64,000 nt of DNA from positions 41,582,009-41,646,008 of the forward strand of contig OX940974.1 of NCBI GenBank assembly GCA_954871275.1, in the 5' to 3' direction. Position 1 is the stretch's first letter. Each line of letters opens with the position of its first letter. Under the pieces are notes generated by a model, which saw nothing but the letters and a program-made list of their open reading frames with translations, was not told where the DNA came from and made no database searches. This document shows, in pieces, positions 33,301-46,395 of this stretch. The position numbers and the translations under genes are program-made. Source of the stretch: Leptopterna dolabrata. Lineage: Eukaryota > Arthropoda > Insecta > Hemiptera > Miridae.

Positions 33301-36300
33301 CGTTTTTTTCGCTGTTCCCAACTCGCCCTGTCTACTCAAGTTTGGTTGTAATCCACAGTTGCGCTCCCAAAATAGTTGAAATTGACTATCCAGAACCTGG
33401 TGATACTAACAATGATGAATCTACGTCACCTGTGCAAATGAAAGCTCATTTTTAGTAAGCTTTTAAACCTACAACCCCCGAAATTCGATTGAAAAGAGAC
33501 CTAGGTAGATATTCATACATATAAGTATATGTAGGGCAACCTGGGTTAAAAATAAAATAACACAGTACAGGAAAGGATTACGGTACCCTTCAAATTACCA
33601 GGCTCGAAATCGAGACTCATCTGTCAATACCGTTTTTGTTACCTACATCTTCATAACGTTTCTCACCACTTCTACGCGAGTACGAGCTTGGCTTCTTGAA
33701 CGTTCGCTGTCCACTTTAGAATGGATTACCAAGATCGGGACGACGAATAGTTAAATTTTATTACTTACTAGTATCTGATTGCTGTTACCGAAGGCAAATT
33801 CTACGTAACTGGTTAGGAACTATAGCAAGTATTGCCAATAAATCTGTTTTTCCATTCGGAATTCGTTTCGACTTGGTAACTCGTGACGTCCAGTTAGGGT
33901 GGCAGATAAGACAGGTAGCCTGATGCCAAGAGCGAGTTGCGAAGCACCGAGCATGCTACCTTGGCGGTCAAAATTATTTTTTGCGGCTGAGGAGGTTTTC
34001 TTAGCGGGATTTTTTTTTACAACGGTTGTTTTTTGGGGTGGGGGGGTCGTAGTTACCTCGGGAGATAGTGGGATGAAGTCGCTCATGTGAGTCGAAGATG
34101 TCAGAACAACTTTTTTGGAAGTAAAAAAAAAATCATAGCCCAATACTGACATCTCAATTATTCATTATCCTTTTTTTTAAATAAATGTATATTGCTGCTT
34201 TTTTTAAATAAATGTATATTGCTGCCACTGTAGCAGACGAATCAGTTGTAACCGACTTCACACCACTTGGCGGTGTCTGTATCTATAAAATTTGCTGCAT
34301 GTTCTCACAAGCTGGCCCCGTTCCAAACTTAATCGAGTACCGTGCTGGGCCCTGCGGTCTTTTGCGGACTTTATTCCGCATGTTTACTATATATCATTGA
34401 TCCAAGTAAGGAGCGTAACATCCAGGTCTTGGGAACTGAGTCTCTCTCCGGCGAATTGGTTTATGCGAATTTCCGGAGCAAATTCGCCAGGTATTGCAAT
34501 GGGTCCAAGACTTTGATTACTTGAACTTTCGAAAATGTCTTCAATTCTTTTCCGCTCAGAGCATTCAAAATCCATTTATTAAATCATTCTTTATTTTAAC
34601 AATTATTTATTTATGTGTCCTTCCAGACGATATCTGTCCTTGGCTAGAAGATTAAATCCAAATTTCTTCCAAATCTTTGTAATAGCAAACAGTAGGGTGA
34701 GTTCGAAGATAAACTGTTTTCGAAAACAAACTATGTGTCTAGTTTGAGTTCTTGTGGATATCGATGAAAACAACTAAAGACCACCGTAAGTTGATATCGA
34801 TAACCAAAAGTGGTACTATAGAATGTGACTCAAGACAGAAAAACTCAAATCTCAAAAGAATATTTTCAGAACAGTAGGTCAAATTTGAGTTTTTTGGGGT
34901 GAAACATCGCTAAAAATGGCTACGAGCTACCTATTCGAAAATTCGCCCATATGGTTTCGTTCATTCTGCATGACTGGAACTTTTTTGAACTCTATTAGTC
35001 TGAATTTATTCTATTTTAAAATCGTAAGGAACGTTTTTAAACATATCACTCAGCGCGCACAACATATCACTTTTTGTTCGGTGCTTGATTGCCTGTTTAA
35101 CTACGGCAATGTCTTTCTAGAAAGTTTTTGCTCCTATTTTTCTTCTTCAGTTGTTATTACTGGTCGTTCAATTTTGTTTCAGGTATGTTGTCTTTGGTTA
35201 TTCAAGTTTGACCAGTCGAGCATTTGTGAGTACCTAATATTTTTAATTAAGATATTCTTTTTGTAATTCACCAGGAATTCGGTTGATACATAGGTGGCTA
35301 CACTGGTAACTGCAAACTTGACAAGCATGCATGATAAATCATTTTGTACAAGTAGGCTTGAGCGTCTGTAGGATAATTGTGCACTTGCATTGTAATTATA
35401 CAAGCCGCTTGATGAGGCATTGAATTTGAATCAGTAAAGCTTGGACAAGCCGCGCTTGCGCAAGTGAAACGGAAAGTTTTTACCGAAGGCGTGCCGCCGG
35501 CTTGTTCAGACAAACGTATTTAGTTTCAAATTGTCACTTCAAATTGTCAATGTCGCTGTTAATCTTTCGTGGGGTGTTACAGCTTCTCTCACGATCGTAT
35601 CCTTCATTTTAATAAATTAAAGGTGTTACGAGTGACAAAGGGTTCATATTTCTTCATTCATTCTGAGATAAATTATGCCAATCACACGGATACATCTTCA
35701 CTTCACTCAGTAAATTAATATGGGAATAGGTTTTTCTTTTCACACAACCACTCTTTACATCACATATCACGTTTCTTCTTTCGCGTTTTCCTCTCGTGGA
35801 CAAGGCAAAAAGCAGTCAAAGCTAGCTCATCGTCGTCGGAGTTAAACATAGTCCAAGCACAAACTGGTGCTTTAAGCATACTTGTATTGTGTATGTTCTC
35901 GAAGGGAAATTTTCCGTGCTTGTACAAAAAGATTGATCACGCATACTTTAAAGTTCGGAGTTACCTCAATCAGCCCTTTTCGTAGATGGATACTCTGATT
36001 GCCATACTCCGGAACGCCGGGACTGGTATTTTATATATTCTTGACTTAGAAAGATATGAATATATTTTATGCCTAGTCCTCAATCACGGTTGCGCCTGTG
36101 GTAACGCCAGCACTAGGGTTACATCAACAGAAGCAGGACTTCCTGCAAAACTTGATGATGTAAACAACTGTCTGTATGTCAAAATAGGTGTGTTGCTTTG
36201 CGCAGAGACGACCACGTTTTTCCTTGTAGTTTCATGGTTAATATAGGTATCTTGAAACGGAGAGTTTCAGGAGAAGTGAACTAAGAAGAGGAATAACTAT

Positions 36301-36649
36301 TATACAGTGCAACTATGTCGCAACAGCATAAATGATTAAAGTATTACCAAATGGGTCTGTGTAAGTTATTTGGTTAGTTGAGTAGATTTACGGTGAAAGT
36401 AAATAAAAGTAGTAGTAAATAGAAAGTAATTTTAAAAAAGCTGCAAATTATTACACAACGGTTCATTATTCACCTGTATATAGATGCCCCTTCTGCGTAG
36501 TTCTGTATCATGCCCCTTCTGAGCTCCCCCCAGGAAAGCCCTAAATGCAGTACTGGAGCCGGCCCGGGAATTACGGTTTCATAAAAACCAGTATGTAAAA
36601 TGGCAAAATTCAGCAGTTCTGAAGGTAAATTGTTGATGTGGAGTGAAAA
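33301..36649. other. Gene-free stretch
   Basis: No supported gene. 33,930-34,010 shares about 70 bases with 31,200-31,280 (inverted), including TGCGGCTGAGGAGGTTTTCT. An imperfect tandem TTTTTTAAATAAATGTATATTG is at 34,172-34,220. Family C text is at 34,850-34,990. Confidence 0.4.
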
Positions 36650-36760
36650 ATACTTTTTTCCCCCGGCTGGGATTCGAATCTGCGACCTTCAGCGTGGGAT
36701 TCCCCTCCAACCATCCTATGAGGCACATGTGTACGAGGCAAGTGATGTGCGCTCTCAATC
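36650..36760 (-). repeat. tRNA-derived SINE fragment
   Basis: Minus strand GGTCGCAGATTCGAATCCC (36,669-36,687) is a near-perfect Pol III B box, with a weak A-box-like region upstream. The tRNA cloverleaf is not complete. Confidence 0.5.
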
Positions 36761-37029
36761 CAGGTTAATGCTTGCACGCGGCTCTTTAGGGCAAATTCAA
36801 TTTTATGGCAACATCGTCTCCGGATGGTCTCAAAAATTCAGAAAAAAAATGAAACTGAAAATGCGAGAAAACCTTCTCCTCAAAATACAGTTTTCGAGAT
36901 AGGGAAACTCTGGGTATTTCATCCCCTATTTTTCACCCCCTCAGAGTTGATTGACAGAGCTTCAAGGACCAACTAGAGCCCAGGCGGGACCCATATTCCA
37001 AATTTCTTGAATTTTGGTACATGGGAACT

Positions 37030-37700
37030 GAGGAAAAAGCCCGTGGACAGCGTACGGCAGACCGACTGACATTTTGCTTCCGAGTCTGCGAAGCAGCGGA
37101 AGCCTTGTGTTCACTTTCGTGAGCCAAAAAATGTTTGTCTTCAGAAATCAAAATTTCCACTTGCATTTTGCGTTTCAAAGCCTACTGAACAAATTTGGTT
37201 CCGTGTCTGTCGGTCTGTGAGTCTGTGAGTCTGTCCGCATTTCCTTGTTACAGCCATAACTTCCACGATTTTGAATTGATTCAGCTCAAATTTTGAGGGA
37301 TGGTGCGGATAAGGCCCCTTGAGGTCCCATACAAATTTCAACATGATTGATCCAGCGGTACGCCCTGCGCATGCGCTAACGTTAAATTCAACAAACACGC
37401 ATAACTTTCACAATTTTGATTCAATTTCGCTCAAATTTTCAAGGGTTGAGTGAGTTCCAGTATGAATTTCAGCATGATCGGACCCTCGGTGCGCTCTGCG
37501 CATGCGCTGGCGTGAAATAGATTCAATTTCCTTGTTACAGCCGTAGTAACCAAAGATTTCACCCAATTTCAATGTAATTCTCAGGGATTAAGCGGGTAGG
37601 GCCCATTGAGGTCCCATATAAATTTCAACATGATAGAGCCAGCGGTTCGCCCTGCGCATGCGCTAACGTGAAATTCTTCAAACACGCATAACTTTCGCAA
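37030..37700. repeat. Family D modules, second locus
   Basis: CTGCGCATGCGCT recurs at about 37,369, 37,495 and 37,652, with CATAACTTTC and CAATTT...CTCAAATTTT phrases between. Confidence 0.65.
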
Positions 37701-37711
37701 TTATGTATAAT

Positions 37712-37862
37712 GGACGTAATGTATTATGGACGTCATGTTATGTAATATGTATATTTCATGTAATGTTATGCAATGTTATGTAATGTAATGTAATGTTATG
37801 TAATATGTATATTTCACGTTATGTAATGTAATGTAATGTAATGTAATGTAATGTTATGTTAT
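37712..37862. repeat. ATGTA-type microsatellite
   Basis: Imperfect array of TAATG/TTATG pentamers. Confidence 0.85.
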
Positions 37863-37974
37863 TTTGCTTCCGAGTCTGTTCTATTTTATAATGGGTCACT
37901 CTGATTGTGACGAGGAAGCTCCTGTGCCATCACCTTGGCAGTGTATTTTTATTCTATATTCGTATTTCTACGTC

Positions 37975-38075
37975 CCTTGAAACGTAAACCATGAAATTTT
38001 GAGGGGGGATCAAAAACTTTTTTTTTCATGGTCGATTCCAAAGATTCATTTTTCAAAATAATGAACCAAAACCAC
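37975..38075 (-). repeat. Family B end fragment
   Basis: CCTTGAAACGTAAACCATG ... TTCAAAATAATGAACC equals the inverted left end of family B. Confidence 0.6.
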
Positions 38076-39044
38076 TTGATCTAGTTCTTTTAGTAGGTAG
38101 AGGACATAAATGTTGTCCCTCACGCAACGTGTGCAACCTTGCCAATGGGGCACACAACCCGGAGCTGTATCGTCGCACAGTGGGACTATAGATTTTGTCT
38201 CGTCCAAATATATTTTTTTACTGTATACCTTGGAAATATTATCTTGTTTCCGATACAGAACCACCTTGTTATCCACTGATTCACGTTTTTTGACAACGAT
38301 TTTTCAACATTTAACTTTAAAAATGTTTTGATGCTTGATGCAAAGATAACAAGTGCAAGATGAAATTCTTCATCGGAACGTAGGTACCATTCTTGAAGCA
38401 TGAGACAACGAGCATGATCATAGGTAAAGGACATAGGAAATAGGATTCTTCGTGATTTGTGTGCAATTTTCCGTGCTGATAATTTCAGATTTCCATTTTC
38501 TTTGTGCTTCCACTTTCATGCGTGATTGGTGGCCTCCTATCTGGGTAAGAATGAGAAGGAAGCGCGTGACGTCGCTGAATGCGCCACGCTGGAAATGAAA
38601 GGCGGCAGGACCCTCTGGCGAGAGAGGCCGTGGTGTAGGTAGCAGCTAGCAAAGGGTAGTTAGTTACCTGCTTTCAAGGGCCATTTGTGGAGGTTTCCGA
38701 AAATCGATTGCACGTCATATTACAACTTTTCGCAAAGCTCTTGCTACCCCCCCTTCTTGTGTATTCCTTCGGAAGCGAGCTAGGAAAAAAAATTCGAACA
38801 GTAACTCCACGTAATTTTTTACCTAGATCTCAAATCCAAAACAAAATTTCATGAAAATGTTGAAAAAGTGCTGTTAACTTGAAAACCTTGTTTTGTATTT
38901 TTTATGTATTCAGTTATGTACTACATGTGATTTTGGGCTATTTTTTCACGCTGAATCATGGCAGTTATGTCAACTTCTCGATTCACGATCATTCTATCAA
39001 GATAAATGGACAGATATCAACGAAAATGCTGAAAAATGTGAGCA
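38076..39044. other. Gene-free stretch
   Basis: No supported gene. CACAGTGGGAC at 38,175-38,185 resembles a Transib end but has no partner. Confidence 0.4.
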
Positions 39045-39908
39045 AAACATTTTTATAACACCCCCTCAAAATTTTTCTTTTACGTTTCAAGGTGCGTAGA
39101 TCCCAAAAATGCAATGTCCGTCCGCCGTATCACGTGTACCGGCTTCATTTTTGGTCTAAAAAAGTCTTTCTTTCGCACACATGCTCTATTTGGGCCCTAC
39201 ATGTATCCGAAACTTTTCAGCCCGATCGGAATATACCCAGGGATGTTATGAGTGAAAATGTGCACAAAAATAGGGAATTTTTTGTGTTTTAGTGACATGT
39301 TTGTAACATGAGCTTTTGAGGTATCGTTTTCCATGTCTTTGGGAACGAGAAGACCGAATATGAAGTCGATTTTGACCAAAGAGTGGAAAATCGAGGTTCT
39401 ACCAAATGTTCAGCTCTCAAAATTGATTTTTAATGAGTCAAAAACCTGGGAAATCGTGTGAAATCTCCATCAATTTGTATAATAACACTGGAAGTAGTAT
39501 CAACACGTGGATCAAGACGATTAAATGGCGCTACCAATGATCAAAGATAATTTGAAAAAAAAAACCACAGTCATGCAGCATGGCTATAAGAGCGAATTTT
39601 CGAAGAAATAACTGATTTTATGTAAAACTGTTTTATCTCAAGAAATAACCACGTTCCTTCATCTTCAAAGTGCTCCAGTTTGAGAACGGAATGAGGTATC
39701 GCAATTCTGATTTCACCATCGTGTTCAGCGTACAAAACCCTTTAAAATGAGGTGACACTTGTCAGACTGTTTCATTTTGGGAATTTATGGGTAATTTTTC
39801 CCCCCTAAAACTCCCCAAAACTCCCCCTTAGAGTGACCCGATTCTGCCCATCTACGAACTTAGCCTGTCGATTGCCAAGACAGATTTTTCGTGCAAATTT
39901 GAACTTTT

Positions 39909-40349
39909 GGTACAAGTATGTTATAGCCCCGCCAATATCGATTGTATCGATTATCTCAAATACATCGATCCTTGTGGTATCGATGACGTGTATCAGACAA
40001 GACGGTGGGTGTACAAGAAGTTTAGTTCCCATTCCGCCGCTCGCATTGTCAAGCGATCTGGATGCTCGCTAGCGCTCGCATCTCAAAAAAGATAAACAAT
40101 CCCAGAAACTATCCCGTGAATGAGCAGGTTGTTTGGGACTTCTGAATAGATGGTACAAGTATGTTATAGTCACTCTTATTTTTTGGTGTCCTTACAATGG
40201 TCTTCCCGTATTCATTTTGAAAGTTGATATCGGCACCCGGGATGTAGGCATCGGGACGCCATATTGAGCCGTCATCGATACCACAAGGATCGATGTATTT
40301 GAGATAATCGATACAATCGATATTGGCGGGGCTATAACATACTTGTACC
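39909..40349. repeat. 79-bp inverted repeat with ATCGAT clusters
   Basis: 39,909-39,987 and 40,271-40,349 read as exact reverse complements. Each arm has four ATCGAT sites in 79 bases. A third short copy of TGGTACAAGTATGTTATAG is at 40,151. Confidence 0.85.
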
Positions 40350-40391
40350 GAACTTTTTATCTCAATTCTGTCGAGAGTTATCGGCTGGAAT

Positions 40392-40536
<145 letters not shown>

Positions 40537-40842
40537 TTTTTGGCGTCTTTTGGCAGTGAATTCAGGATGGTCTGAAACGGATTTTGGTATATAAATCTTT
40601 CAGAAATTTGAGTTTTAAAAATTTTGGACCGAGAACAATTATAGCTTCCTTTTCTTCGAAAATTCGCTAAAAAGGATCGTACCTAATTCATGTTTTGGGG
40701 GCCAAAATTGGTGGAAACCATCAGAAATGGCTATTTTAATTATTTCACATGAAAGAAACAATAAATGAACAGCCTACATTTCTGTAGGTATGTCCAATAG
40801 AATAATCAACCCGTGTGACAAGGACTTTGCAGCGTTTTGTAC

Positions 40843-42486
40843 TGCAGATTCGGTTTCTACAAGAAATTTCATGAAGAAATGACCCTTCACTCCAATTTTT
40901 TAATCATCATCTATCAGATGTATAGTCTACTAGTTGAATAGGTACTTCCAAAAAACATGGGTTTTCACGTTTTACGCACTCAAAAATTTTAGTGACATGT
41001 CATTTCTTCATGAGATCAAGTAGGTACAATCCGAATTTGCAATAAAAGATTTTTTGCAGGAAACAAAGTCTTGTCGAAATTTCAACATATCCAACATTTT
41101 GTATTTAGGATTTGAGATCTACGTAGAAAATCACGAGGTTACATTTTGAAATGTTTTCCAACTCAGGTCCATGTGGGGGGGATTATGCCCTTGTGAGACA
41201 CCTTGAATAATCATTCACGGGTAGGTAGTTAGCTTGGTAAGAATTCCATCCAATTCGTTCAGAAAGGTCTAAAACGCGAGTGGAAATGTTGATCAATTTT
41301 TGAACATCTATTTTCTTCTTACAAAAGTGGTGCTGTTACCAGAATGTGGCTCATAACTTCTTCGTATCCAATAATATGATCGAAATCATGTAGGTTGACG
41401 AGGGGAGGACTTTACATTCGAGCATGTGCGGTCGAAAGTTACTTCCCGATTCCGGTGACGTTTACATGAGACCATCAGTTTCGGGTCTTACCCTCAAAAT
41501 TTCAGCTCATTATGCCCATTCTTTCGGGTAGTTAGGCTCGTGGCAAGGATGGGCAGACACACAGACAGTCTTACAAACCTGGAACTAAATTTTATCACGG
41601 AAAATTTGCCACAAACAATAATTTGTCACGAATTTGAAACGCAAAATGCGAGTGAAAGTTTTTATTTTGAGGAAAACCATTTTTTTTCTCCCGAAAGTTA
41701 TCACAAGGCTTCCGCTACGTTAACTAGACTCGGAATCAATAATAGTCCGTTCGCCGTTGGAAATACCTACTCTTCGAGGATCAAACGTTAAGGAGATTTT
41801 AGTTGGCCCTTTGGCTTAAAGCCGCCAATGTTCATCAATGGTCCTTGCGGCCATTCAAGCCTCCCCGATTTGCTGGGTTGTCCCACAGATTCGCAATCCG
41901 ACGATACGCTTTCCTCGATTACCAACGTTCCCTTCTATTCCCTTGCAGTCACATTGGCGTAGTAGTAGAACCGGTCGGTCTGAACAGCTGGAGCGTGTCG
42001 CCTGCCTGTGTAATCCAACGCAAAGGCCGGATTGAGTGTGTGTTGTTCGGGTGTTCGACTGCTGTTGGACATATTATGTTGCATTCTATTAGGTATTGCA
42101 GTATTTTGGTTATACAGTGAAACCTCTGTGGATGGACACCTTCAGTAAGCTGACACTTCGGCTCAGCAGACGATTTACGCGATCTTGGCAGATGTACGGG
42201 GTGGGGGTGGGGGGGGTTTCAACGCATTCACCATGACCCGCATTCATCATCTCTGGGACGGACAATGACAGCAAAGTGGTGTACTGAGTAGTGTAGAGAG
42301 ATCTAAGTTGTCATTTAATTGAGTCTCACGTTAACTTGAGAATCACGTTGTATCTGTCAGCACCAAATCCAACATGTAGGCATCTAGTTCGAGTTGAGCG
42401 TTTACTGTTTCTTCTCATTTCTCGGTGAGTAATTTATAGGAATTCCGATCAACCTGCCCTGTGTTATTTACATAGGTTTTCGTCTT
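40843..42486. other. Gene-free stretch with a pogo-like terminus
   Basis: No supported gene. 41,335-41,600 resembles family D. TA followed by CAGTGAAACCTCTGTGG at 42,113-42,131 is a typical pogo/Tigger terminus without a visible partner. Confidence 0.4.
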
Positions 42487-43252
42487 TTGGTTTATTATTC
42501 TGTGAATAATACACCTATGTATTCGCTCAGCAAAAATTTTTTATAACACCCCCTCAAAATTTTTTTTTCCGTTTCTAGGTACGTAGATTCCAAAAATGCA
42601 ATGTCCGTCCGCCGTACGCCGTCCGCCGTACGCCGTCCGCCGTACGCCGTATCACGTGTACCGGCTTCATTTTCGGTCTAAAAAATTTGTTCTTTCGCAC
42701 ACAAGCTCCATTTGGGCTCTAGTTGTGTCCCGAAACTTTTCAGCCCGATCGGAATATACCCAGGGGTGTTATGAGTGAAAATGTGTGTAAAAATAGGTAA
42801 GTACTTTTTGCGTTTTAGCAACATGGTAGTAACATGAGCTTTTGAGGTATCGTTTTCCATGTTTTTGGGACGAGAAGACCGAACATGAAGTCGATTTTGA
42901 CCAAAGAGTGGAAAATTGAGGTTCTATCAAATGTTCAGCTCCCATAATTGATTTTTCGTGAGTCAAAAACCTGGGATATCGTCTGAAATCACAGTCAGTT
43001 TGTATAATAACACTAGAAAAAGTTTCAACACGTGGATCAAGACGATTAAATGGCACTATCAATGATCGGAGATAATTTGGAAAAAAAAGGACCTTACCTA
43101 ATTCGTGTTTTGGGGGCCAAAATTTGTGGAAACCATCAGAAATAGCTATTCGAATTATTTCACGTGAAAGAAACAATAAATGAACAGCCAGCATTTCTTT
43201 AGGTATGCCCAGTAGAATAATAAACCCATGTGACAAGGACTTTGCAGCGTTT
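42487..43252 (+). mobile_element. Family A element lacking its right inverted end
   Basis: Left end GGTTTATTATTCTGTGAATA, an expanded block of alternating GTCCGCC and GTACGCC, and the family body through GACAAGGACTTTGCAGCG. Confidence 0.85.
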
Positions 43253-44065
43253 TTTACGATGATTTTATCCCCGAACGCTTCTGGTTCGACACTGGCGCAA
43301 ACCCTTCCCCCCCCCCCCCCCCCCCCCCGACAGGTTCTGCCTAGACGGCAAAGTCCACGGTTATAATAAACTTGTTGCATTACTACTCTTTTACCTGCTG
43401 TTGTCACCTATTTGTTTCAATATTTCGATGTTCCCCTTGTTAGGGTCTCACCTCCACGACCATCCTGGCTCCTAGGCGGACTATTTTCGACTCTCACGGT
43501 CCCGTGGGTGTCTGTCTAAGAGGTTTCACTGCAGTTGAAGTGCTCAATGTATGCTTGAAATTTTTCTGAATGAGACTTCCTTGGGTTACATCCATAAAAT
43601 TATACATTTGCATCAAATTTACTCATCTAGTCAATCAATATGTTCCGTTAATAATAGTTCCGAGTCCAAATATAAAGGATCCGATTTTTCATATAGACAA
43701 TTGGGAGAATCCATGATGTAGAAAACTGACAACTGCTGTACCTGCACCTACCATCCAAATTTCAGATCATTACGAGCGTTCTTTTAGAATTTCATGATGA
43801 TAGAAAAATATTGTTTCAATATTCATATATTTTTTTTGCTCTAAAAACGGATCAGAAATTCATTATTTTCAAATTGAAAATTGCGCTAAACGAATAAAAC
43901 GTTGAATTACCAAATGTTGTGGAAGGTGGTAATTTTGTACAATCAACCCCTATTTGAATAAAAATAAAGTTTGTCCTAATCCGTTGCATTTGAATTTTTT
44001 ATGGTTTAAAACCGACCGGTTGGTCTGTCTAATGATATCGTCCCGACGTTCGCAAAAGCTTTGTT

Positions 44066-44124
<59 letters not shown>

Positions 44125-44741
44125 TTGAATGCATATATATATATATGCCTGCTCGCATTTTGATTTGCTTTTACATACAGCTCCACTTACGAAGTCACTC
44201 ACTATATATACCTGTACTTGCCTTGCCTGGTCTCTCAATAATACCAGCTAGTGATACAGTTGCTCTGGGATGGTTTTCCTTTTAGATGCTTCCAACTGAA
44301 CCTTCTTTCTGAGCTCTTTTCTGCCCCTTATTGCCAAATACCAAACCCTTTTGTCCTCATTTTCCATAGTTAGTGTGAACTTTTACCTCTAACCCCATCC
44401 CTTCCATCGTTCCGTGACCCTTTCCAAAGGTCATTCGGCTGCTTAATCTCGGAACGGAATCGATGACGCGATGTTGTACTTTCTCTTCTGCTGACCATAC
44501 TTGTCGCTAGCGTCTAGACTGTGTCAGTTTTAACCATAGATCTATGAGTTTGGTTGAATCCATGTTTCAGTTGTTTAAACGTCGGTAAATTGAAGTTGCA
44601 CAGTGGAAATTTCTGTAGGTACAGCAGGAAAGGTGCAATTCAGTTAGGTGCAAGTGGAAATTCAAGTAGGCTCTTCTGTCACCAAATTCAAGCGTAATTT
44701 GCTACCTATCCGAAATAAAGTGGGGGAAAAGTGAATGAATT
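43253..44741. other. Gene-free stretch with simple repeats
   Basis: No supported gene. A run of 22 C is at 43,307-43,328. A compound (AC)(GC)(AC) microsatellite is at 44,066-44,123, followed by a short AT run. Confidence 0.5.
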
Positions 44742-45300
44742 TTGGTTTATTATTTTCAAAATGAACCTTCGAAGTCGAGCATGAAAATGAAAAGTTCAGC
44801 CCCCTCAAAATTTGATGGTTTCCGTTTCAAGGTACCTAGAACCCGCAAGTGGAATGAAAAAATTTCTGTCCGTACGCCGTGCTTCGCACTTTCCTTAGTT
44901 ATCATGAACCAAAATTAATGAAATTCGCTTTGTAAGTCACATTTGGGGTCAAGTTGGTTCGCGAAGCTTGGAGTTACTGTGAGTCATTAAGGTGTGTAAA
45001 AATAGGGGTTGGAATATCCAGGACACCGTTATCTCGACGTTTTTTACGTTTTTAAATTGATCTCGAACTCGGGAATTCTTTGAGAACACCCGAAGCATTG
45101 TGTGTCCAGCCGTTCATTCACAGTAAGGCCCTGAAGTTCGCACCGAAAAGCTTCGTCATCACGATCGTGAATGGAACGTTATAAATATTATGGGTACATC
45201 CAGCCCAGATATCATGGCTGTATGAAATGAGTTGGTTGTTCCGTGATATTAATTATTTAATTTGAAGAATGATGGTTATTTTGGAAGGTAGGTACTTTTT
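44742..45300 (+). repeat. Family B element, copy 3
   Basis: Follows copies 1 and 2 from GGTTTATTATTTTC to the CGTTCATTCACAGTAAGGCC region, with more divergence. Confidence 0.7.
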
Positions 45301-46395
45301 AGGACGTCCCTCAGTAGTAAGAGACGTGCTTATTATGTTTCATCTGATCAGAAGAGAACCACACTCAGCCGAGAATGAAAATAGCCACATTCAAATCCGT
45401 TTCAGACCATCCTGAATCCAAATCCCTGAAAAAAAAGAAGAAGAAAAATAACCGGTGTTCAACGTAACACTGCGGTTGGTACCTTTCACTCATTTCGAAT
45501 CGCTGGGGGTCTAACGTACGTCTCCCTGTATTTCATTTGCAGATGGTCGGGTGTCTAACGTAATTTAGGTGTACCGCATGAAAATTTTGGGTGTCTAGCG
45601 TAGATAACACTTATTTGGGTCTGAATGTCTGATATATAAGGACCCCCAGAAAACAGTCAACACAGAAGGAGTATCTATACGCATTAATAATAACCCATTG
45701 TGTAATAATTTATAGGGTTTTAGTATTGTATATGAACGATCGTGACTCGAATGTAGTCACCATGGGGCAATGAAATTTTAAATGTCAAATTTATGGATGA
45801 TGCTGGAGTTTGGTGTCAAACAAGCATTACAAATATGAGAAGGTTGATGTTTTCTAAATTATCCCCAGAACCATTTCGTTTGTGCGAATTAGGTACTCGT
45901 TTAAAAAAAAAGAATCATTCGTCTACGGATCTTGTCTATACATCGGCCTTTCGTGCTGTAGGAACGCTCCCGATACCTTCAGTCCCCCATTGTACGAATG
46001 CTCCCGCCACTTCCCGTGACTACGGGACCACTGGTCCTTCACCCAACTAAATAAGAGGAGATCAAAGTGAATGGAACGCATAAACTGTTATTAAACTAGG
46101 TTTTATTCGATCATCAGTCATCATTTTTATCACAGAAACATCAAACGCAAAAAATGACAGTAAACTACAAGGTGTTGAAGTGGTTGTGCAGCGTTACAAT
46201 CGCATCGCTCTTTTCTTGGTCGAAGACTGAGGATTCAGTCGGGCTGCAGGTCGTTTCCATTCAAGATGCCATCGGTCGTGTTCTTGCTGAAGAAACTCAG
46301 GTCTGCAAGGAGAATAATATAGTCCCTGTGCCAGACCCCTGATTTTGGGATTGGAGTACTAATGAGGACCGAACTTTCAGAGTATGTTTGGGGGG
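45301..46395. other. Gene-free stretch
   Basis: No supported gene. GTGTCTAACGTA-like phrases repeat loosely at 45,509-45,605. Confidence 0.4.

Noticed and set aside
33820..34152. 110-codon minus-strand ORF rich in Lys/Thr/Pro
   Set aside because: Looked like a possible N-terminus of a transposon protein, but nothing downstream continues it.
36669..36687. Functional tRNA gene
   Set aside because: B box is good but A box and acceptor stem do not form a cloverleaf; better explained as SINE.
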